From Osedax fenrisi (Eukaryota; Annelida; Polychaeta; Sabellida; Siboglinidae), in assembly GCA_964019155.1 (NCBI GenBank), contig OZ025240.1, positions 47,198,380 through 47,262,379 of the forward strand: a stretch of 64,000 nt of DNA, written 5' to 3'. Made by a program: the position numbers and the translations under genes. Positions 56,840 through 64,000 of this stretch are shown here, piece by piece (the stretch's first letter is position 1; every line of letters starts with the position of its first letter). The notes beneath the pieces are model-generated. The model had not been told where the DNA came from. It saw only the letters and a list, made by a program, of their open reading frames with translations, and ran no database searches.

Positions 56840-58096
56840 CCAATACTAAAGATTTTATATTCATTTTAAATTTTATTTTATTTAAAATACCAATAGCTCT
56901 ATAGAGATTTTGATTAGAGCTTATAGATAATTATCATTACGAAATTAATTTCGTAGATACATAGTTAATTTGTGATTTCCAATAAAATTTGTCAACAATT
57001 ATTATTCCTAAAATTTTTTAATTTGTTACTTGTTTGATTTTAATCATTAATATTGACATTCAATTTAACATTATCATTTTTATTTCGAATATATTAAACA
57101 ATAATAAACTAGATTTACTAACATTAAGAGGCAATTTATTAATATTCAACCAATCAAATAGTTTATTTAAGTTTCATTAAAGTTTCATTATACAATTGTA
57201 TATTAGTTTTTAGATCAGCAATCGATTTATCGGAAAAAAACAAAGTAACTGCATCCGCAAATAATACAGGCTTAAATGTATTAGATATGTTTGGGAGATA
57301 ATTGATTTAAAATACAAATAGCAGTGGCCCCAAAACCGAACCATGTGGTTCACTAGGATCTACATGAAATATTATTAATAATTAAGTTAGTATTCATTAA
57401 ACTAACAATGGATACATAACAATGGATACCATAGCGCAATTCTTTAAATGTTCCAAATTTAAATGAACTGTTTCATTAACATAAAGCGCATCAGAAGTTG
57501 ATATATTTTTTCGACACCCTTATTGCGAATCACTGATTATATTACTAGTTTAAAATTGTTAATAATTCTAACTTTTATTAATCTTTCCAATAATGTTGAG
57601 AATTGAGGTAACAATAAAATGGGTTATAATTTTCTTGTTTAGATCTACACCGTCTTTAAATAATGGAATTACGTTTACATTTTTTAATGCGATTGGAAAT
57701 ATTCCCTCAGATAAATCTATTAAATAAATAATATTGAGGTAATTTCAACCCGATTTATTTGATTACCGACATATTTAAAGTATAGTTATCATTACTGTAT
57801 TTCACTTTGGATTCATTTATAATGCATTCTATTTCAAAATTTTAAATAGGTGATAGGTATAATACATTTGTTGATAATTTTAATCATATATTTCTAAAGT
57901 AATCATTAAAATCATTAAGGTTAGGAGTGTTAACCTTATTTAAAACTAATTGATTTCAACTACTTTTGTTATGATTAATTATATTATTAATATACCATGT
58001 ATGTTTTATGTTGTTTCGACTAGTGATTAATGTATTGAAGTTATATCGACGTATTAATAAACCTAGTATATTTTTATAATGTTTATAATAGTTTAA

Positions 58097-58099
<3 letters not shown>

Positions 58100-58144
<45 letters not shown>
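58100..58144. repeat. (TA)n microsatellite
   Basis: Uninterrupted TA tract. A second tract lies at 58490-58530. The 58145-58580 interval between holds nothing recognised. Confidence 0.95.
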
Positions 58145-58150
<6 letters not shown>

Positions 58151-58485
58151 AATATATTATTATTGACTATAGTCTTTTATAAAAGTCCTTTATAAAAGCA
58201 AATTCTGTTAATAATTGTTCTTACATTATGGCGAATACCGGTAAAAATAAAAACAATTATTTATAACACAAATATTGTGTGCTTTAAAACCGACAAGTTA
58301 TAATGTGAACAATGTATACCTAATGGTATACCTAATTGTTATATACGTAGGACGAGTATAATAAGTTAAAATCTAATTATGTTTATATCTTATTTATTTC
58401 ATAATTTGTAGGTGTAACTAATTATAATTATAATAATAGTAATTTATTTAATTTAAGTACACATATTTGTTTGAATCTAGATATT

Positions 58486-58538
<53 letters not shown>

Positions 58539-58586
58539 ATGTTCAAAAACTGGCTCGGTTATGGCCTATTTATAACTCATCTAAAG

Positions 58587-59213
58587 TTAAGGGGGGTACG
58601 CTGGTTATGAGAATTCAATGTAAAAAGATAGGGATTTTTATTTATTTTTAAAAGTCTATTAGTCTTAAAATAATTAAGATATTTTAATTCTGTAAAATGC
58701 ACACTGTAGAGTGGAATGTTATTTATAAGAAATTCTAGCATCATAAGAAAATATTATGTATTTTCGAAAATATAAGTCATCTAATAATGGTAACAATTTA
58801 TTTCATTTTATTTAAAATTATTTTTTATATATGATATAATGAAAATAAATGAATAAGCCTACATTTTTTTAATATAAATATAATATGTAATACTGAAAAT
58901 TTCATCTAGTTATGAGCATTATTTTCGGAGTCATGTAATATATTAGGAATATAATTAAGCAAAAATAATTATTCTGAGAAAATCAAGTTTAAAAATAGTA
59001 CTAAAATTATAATTTATATTTTATGATATTTACATATATTATATTTATTTTTTTTAAAAAAGGTTTAAATATATTTTAATGTTTTATATATGCTTTTGAT
59101 CTCTAATTTTCGGTATATTATATACAACAAACTATATTTGATATTTTTCTAATAATATATATTTACATTTTTTTAAATATTTAAAATATTTCCACAACCA
59201 GCGTAACCCCTTA
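58587..59213. mobile_element. Inverted-end element, family W6 (TACGCTGGTTATGAG)
   Basis: Left end TTAAGGGGGGTACGCTGGTTATGAG, right end (complement) TAAGGGGTTACGCTGGTTGTGG. CTAAAG flanks both sides (58581-58586, 59214-59219), a possible 6-bp target duplication. One internal GTTATGAGCATTA is near 58905. 0.63 kb, no ORF. The GGGG-plus-word design is like the TAGGGGAAAG elements, but the target duplication differs. Confidence 0.75.
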
Positions 59214-59413
59214 CTAAAGCGAGCCTTTCACACTAGTCTATGTATGTCAGAGATAGTGCAGGCATGATAATGGACAACCAAATAGTACTACCAGTGGGGC
59301 CCACATAGTGGGTTCTATACATATCTGCCATGTGTCATTATATCATTGTCAGTACTATTACAATATATTGTACAACCTATAGGTTAAACATATTATTTTG
59401 AAGTAATATTCTA

Positions 59414-59545
59414 TAAACCACTCCTGTCTTAACACAATATCGGTTTCGAAAGTATATTAGATCAATTTCGTTGATAATTACAAAATACTTCATCTAACTT
59501 CCTGTATGCCATACAGTGTATGGGATGAAAAGACCAACCAATATA
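59414..59545 (+). mobile_element. SINE copy: body and terminal hairpin, head missing
   Basis: AAACCACTCCTGTCTTAACA...CGGTTTCGAA aligns with AAACCATGGATGCCTTAACA...CGGCTTCGAA of the 10411 SINE. It is followed by ACTTCATCTAA, ~22 bases, GGGATGAAAAGACCAACCAA. The tRNA head is absent. Confidence 0.7.
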
Positions 59546-59710
59546 CAAAATTTCAAATATTAATATTACTATATTTATTAAAATATAATTATAATTATAT
59601 ATGATACTTATCTATTAGTTGATATTTCTAGAGTTTCATTAAATTAAAAAATGTATGAATTAATTATATATATAGGATATAATGTTAATTATAATTAGTT
59701 AATAAATTAA

Positions 59711-59746
<36 letters not shown>

Positions 59747-60344
59747 TATAGAAAATATGTATATAATTTAAAGAAACTATTTTATTTAATTTAGTATATA
59801 TATAATATTAAATATAATTAATAAACTAATAAAATTGGTATTATAATAATAATATTTACAATATATTGTATATACTATATCATCCGAGTCTAAACTATAT
59901 AAATAAATATTATATATTATATATTGTTTATTTTAAAAAATGATTTTTAAAGTGGTGTCACAATATTACAATTGTAAGTGTTTTTATACTGTGTAAGTTA
60001 CACCATGTAAGTTACACCATATTAAGAAGCATCGACATGTATTAACACTCTACACAGTTACTCTATACATACTCCCGTGCTTGAATCACTATAGGCCTTC
60101 AATATAAACGCACATAGACTAGCCGCGAATGTTGACGTAGTAATGGCATGCGATGAACTCGCTATTTAGATGTAATACCTGTCGACCGAAGACAAATCGT
60201 TTATATTTTTCGGGCAGTATCTAAAGGTAAGGTATATATATATATATATATGTCATTAGTATTATTTTCAATTTAATTTATACTCTCTATTCCCTTTATA
60301 ATAATTTATAATATTATTACGAGGTAAATATATATTACGAGATA

Positions 60345-60348
<4 letters not shown>

Positions 60349-60399
<51 letters not shown>
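60349..60399. repeat. (TA)n microsatellite
   Basis: Uninterrupted TA tract. Confidence 0.97.
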
Positions 60400-60401
<2 letters not shown>

Positions 60402-60532
60402 ATATAGTAATATAGTGATAATATAAATTAGGTATTGGATAATATTTCATAAATTCAAAAACTAAAAACATGTAAGCTTAGTATATGTTATATATATTTC
60501 AAATATATGTCATATATATATGTAATATATAT

Positions 60533-60569
<37 letters not shown>

Positions 60570-60910
60570 TAAGATATTATAAGCCCATTATATTTATTAT
60601 TCTAATAAAGCTATTAGTGTAAAGCTCTTATCTATATCATGTGTAACTTATCTATATTTATCATAGTATGTTGTGTCATATAAATTTATAATAGTTTATT
60701 GTAAATATTTATAATATTTATAATATGTATGCTAGTTATTGTTTTATTGGTTACATTAATATAATAATTTCGATTTAATGTATACATATTCTATACATGT
60801 ATGTAACCTATACTTTAGATGTAGAGAAATATAAAATGTATTGTCTATAATATTGATCCCAAGTTATGACGCATATGTGTGGCACGACATTTTTATTGCG
60901 GGCACATGTG

Positions 60911-60944
60911 CAACATTATTAACCCTGCAGGTTTAATAATGTTG
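60911..60944. repeat. 34-bp near-perfect palindrome centred on CCTGCAGG-like core
   Basis: CAACATTATTAA and TTAATAATGTTG flank CCCTGCAGGT. Only a one-base-pair asymmetry at the core. Confidence 0.85.
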
Positions 60945-61366
60945 TATTGTGAAAAATGCAATTATTAGTATGTTTTCTAAATTCGTCTAAAAAGAACATC
61001 TTTCGTGGAAAGTTGGTGTATTCTTTAGGCACAAAGTCACGATTTATAAATCTTGACAATAATACTAATACGTATACCATAACAACATTTTGAATCTCCT
61101 CATTTAGGTATACCTATTGTATAACTATAGTATACTATTCATACGATTAATGCTTCTCTACAACTTACTGCAAATACTGTTAACCATTTTATACATTATT
61201 TTATAAATTATGTAGGGTAATACATATTAGTATACATATATGTATCTTCAGTTATCTTCAATATATTGATGTTATCAACCATCATCTGATTTACTAAACA
61301 TATGTTCGTTAGCTAGTAAATGGAAATATTATCGATTATGTATTTTAACTTTTTGTTAAATTACAG

Positions 61367-61518
61367 ATATTCTGCAATCTCAAGGGAGAACTCCAGACCC
61401 TTCCTAATTGTCAGACTTATTCAAAGCTTTGATTGCAATCTATCTTTTATTACATATATAAAGTGTAATTCAAACAGTTGCCACAAATATTTCCTTGAAT
61501 CATTAGATATTTGGAAAG
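61367..61518 (+). CDS. Candidate internal exon (unconfirmed)
   Basis: A good acceptor, TTTTTGTTAAATTACAG, ends at 61366, and a plausible donor GGAAAG|GTTAAA is at 61518/61519. One frame is open throughout (about 50 codons, SAISRENSRPFLIVRLIQ, later CHKYFLESLDIWK), and base composition is less AT-rich than the flanks. The product is not recognised. It could equally be a transposon remnant or chance. Confidence 0.2.
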
Positions 61519-62439
61519 GTTAAATACTAAAGAAAGGACATTTATTTTCTTTAACTTATAACTGATATAATAAGAGTTACTCTAATAGAAGATGTAATAA
61601 GAGCAAGGTACTATTTAGTCACATTCAGTCACTATTCATATGAGAATATTGCAAATTAAAATTTACAGTTGAATATTTTTCGCTATAGGTTTTTTTCGCA
61701 CCTATAGGTTATAACTTAAAAATAGGGTATAACTTAAAAATAAATTATTTCCCATTTCTAAAATATCAGCGAATTCGTCCTACAATTCCTAATTATTTTC
61801 TCATAAAATGTCCATGTATTCGTATTTACTAACTCACTAGGTTATACAAACAAAGACTCAAAATAAGTTGGATGATGAAGCAGATATTTGAGTTTCTCGA
61901 GAAAACCGATAACATACTTTATAAATGTATACCAAAGAATACAATATATTATAAACATTGAAATACATTAATAGGTATTATACATCTTATATTATTGTTT
62001 GATTATAGAGTCTAAAGTATTTTTAGAGTCTATAGTATACACAATAGAGTAAATATTAAATAAGTAATATTTTTATATTTTATTAATTGTATCTATTGAA
62101 AATAAATAACTTAAATCGATAAGAAGTTTAAATAAAATAATTTACAAACTTACAAGTACCGCACGACTTGCGGGAATTGGAATTTGTAATCATAATTAGA
62201 AACCCAAACCCAAACCCTGTACATATTTATTATACATATATGTAATTTAAATTTATTTTGTAACTTTACGAGTAGTATATATTTTCAATAAATAGTATTA
62301 GGAAAATGTTATTAACTATATTATATTATATAAAATATATTGTATAATCATATTATGATATAATGTATTTTATATATTGTTAATTATATTTATATAAATA
62401 TTATTTCAATATAATATATATATTAATTTATTTGTACAG

Positions 62440-63560
62440 TGTATTTGATTCACTAGACCATCATATATTATTATCCTATAACCTCCTGCTTGAAATCATA
62501 GATATTTACCTTGTATGTCTTACTTCATACCTAGCATATCATACTAGCAGAAAAGAACTTTGCTAGTAGCGTAAAATATATTTATATTATAGTTATATTT
62601 ATTTATCTTTCCCTTCTACAACGAAATATGGGTTACCCAGGGATACGTACTTAAGTACTAAAGGTCCAATTGATCCTTCACTCTCTATATATATATATGT
62701 ATATCCATCACCTTCCAGTGTGTCACACTATACTAATATCTAGTATAATCTCTATGATAACGATATAACGCTATATATGTTTCTTCGCACTAATTTACCA
62801 TTACATATCAATAACCAAGTATACAATGTGCTAATGACATTAAAAATGGCTTATTTTAAATAATCTTCTAACTAATGCATCTAAAATTACATTGTTAATA
62901 TTTTCCCATACCCTACTTACTTACTTTTCTAATTGAAACATTGTAATCTATAATTCTCTTACTGCATCTAACTTAGGTGTCATGTTTGATTACACTCTTT
63001 TATTCATTCCTCATTTTACTGTAATCACTAAATCTCAAATGATCATAATTCAATAATTAGAAAAAGATGAACATAAATTAGTGTATCTCCTTCTAAAACT
63101 ATGGTTAATTTCCTTGTACTCTCGCGTATGTGTTTATATTCTTACTCCTCATCGATATTCTCTTGTATTCCATATATGCCCTAAATCGACTTATGTGCTC
63201 TTCAAACTATACACAATATAACCTACGATATCATTCCTTTACTTCCTCATACTAACAATTATCGCACTGTTCATCATTTAACAAACTCTCCTCTTATCGT
63301 ATATTATCTATTGTTAATTCATGAATATTCTCCTCCATTTGTTCCTCCTATATATAGCATGAATATATTCATGCTTATCTAGTACTAATATCCTATCTTC
63401 CTTCTCTTCTAAACCATGACTATCCTATTCTCTCTACCTTTATGCTACGTTTCTTAATAATTAATTATCAGGCCCTTATATATTTGAGTTCATTATATAT
63501 ATATATATATATATGTGGAGTTAACTCCTACCCTATTAGATGCATATGGTCACACAATAC
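62440..63560 (+). mobile_element. Degenerate LINE reverse transcriptase
   Basis: The plus strand reads SVFDSLDHHILLSYNLLLE near 62440-62495, the first catalytic block. KYGLPRDTYLSTKGPIDPSL near 62620-62680 is a decayed GVPQGSVLGPLLF block. LGVMFDYTLLFIPHF lies near 62972-63015. Stops are frequent. The family is uncertain. Confidence 0.6.
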
Positions 63561-64000
63561 AATTAATAAATCTATAAAAATATCGATCTCGGGTGAAAAC
63601 CTATAATACTTCTATTATTACTTTAATTTGTTTGTTTTCTATCTGGTTTATTTTATTAAATGAAGTTGTAGATACCTTGAAATATGTCTATATTATCACC
63701 TTTTATTTCTATATAGTACACTTTTGAGAAATCTAGGATTTATTTAAAGTGTTTACAAAATTATTTGTTCTTACATATATTCAATATAACAATAAAATGT
63801 TAATAATATAAACATTTTTATGAATAATTATGCACTAATATTCGTTAAAATTTCAATAAGTATTATTGTTCATAAAATAGTATATCTATCGTCAACAATA
63901 TTGTTTTTAAAATAAGTAATATGATGCTTGTCGATAACAATGGTATTATAATGAACATAAACAACCAACAATATTTACGAAACCAAACAATAATATTAGT
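63561..64000. other. Unassigned AT-rich DNA
   Basis: No gene or repeat structure is recognised up to the window end. Confidence 0.4.

Larger units (their letters stand above)
56250..58080 (-). mobile_element. Degenerate LINE ORF2, with a nested LINE end
   Basis: Minus-strand blocks: FPIALKNVNVIPLFKDGVD near 57640-57700; GSVLGPLLFVF after a decayed start near 57320-57345; LFADAVTLFFSDKSIADL near 57210-57265, where the YADD position reads FADA. KFLGIIVDKF-like residues lie near 56980-57010. The C-terminal TGPILWNN-like sequence lies near 56262-56290. Sequence at 56536-56640 belongs to another element and a mini-hairpin lies at 56819-56839. Inactive. Confidence 0.75.
59546..62439. other. Mostly unassigned AT-rich DNA
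   Basis: (TA)n tracts at 59719-59740, 60349-60399 and 60539-60567. GTAAGTTACACCAT is duplicated near 59993-60021. A palindrome lies at 60911-60944. A weak exon candidate at 61367-61518 is listed separately. 60040-60230 is GC-richer without an open frame. Confidence 0.45.

Noticed and set aside
62198..62219. Telomere-like AAACCC repeats
   Set aside because: Fewer than three imperfect units, not CCCTAA, and interior to AT-rich DNA.

Overview
The window looks like AT-rich nuclear DNA from an invertebrate animal. It carries many animal-type non-LTR retrotransposon fragments (both endonuclease-type and R2-like), a tRNA-derived SINE, short DNA transposons with inverted ends and dozens of (TA)n tracts. 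One GC-richer coding exon lies next to a TATA box, GC box and E-box. I see no bacterial operon, rRNA gene or CRISPR array, and I cannot name the species or phylum.

Layout. 0-3.4 kb: a 0.9-kb inverted-end element, then AT-rich DNA and long (TA)n. 3.4-10 kb: two minus-strand LINEs (the first with a nearly intact reverse transcriptase) around a large (TAG)n expansion. 10.4-11.9 kb: a SINE with A and B boxes, and a broken R2-like LINE. 12-18.5 kb: a CpG-rich patch, palindromic TGTACA-type sequence, a perfect 9-bp tandem array, a LINE fragment and a 94-bp perfect palindrome. 18.9-20.7 kb: the only convincing host coding sequence, a 532-codon minus-strand exon for an unrecognised, probably single-pass membrane protein with a long disordered tail. 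24-28.9 kb: LINE remnants, a foldback and an inverted-end element. 30.2-32.1 kb: a hAT-like element with a perfect 8-bp target duplication. 35.4-38.5 kb: a LINE split by an R2-like element whose open frame contains two abutting perfect palindromes. 38.7-41.4 kb: two foldback structures. 41.6-54.4 kb: five inverted-end elements alternating with LINEs. 56-59.5 kb: a LINE, another inverted-end element and a SINE copy. 62.4-63.6 kb: a last LINE remnant.

Most striking pattern. At least six DNA elements in four families (144-1067, 41597-42489, 43289-44244, 45854-47122, 47829-49614, 53447-54410) end in a TA-flanked TAGGGGAAAG-like terminus. Each family carries its own short word (GTCCGTATTCGG, GGTTGTATGAAC, GGTAATGTGGCCAC or GGTCGGTATTAGG), and that word recurs inside the element in both orientations. 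Two looser relatives are at 26235-27324 and 58587-59213. Three families place the first internal word cluster about 155-167 bp from the left end and share subterminal sequence. This suggests one lineage whose repeated word, possibly a transposase-binding site, has been replaced repeatedly on a conserved chassis.

Insertions into insertions are common: R2-like LINE in LINE, LINE in inverted-end element, inverted-end element in LINE, and a G-rich end inside the hAT-like element. Apart from the 18.9-20.5 kb exon and two weak exon candidates, I found no sign of host genes.
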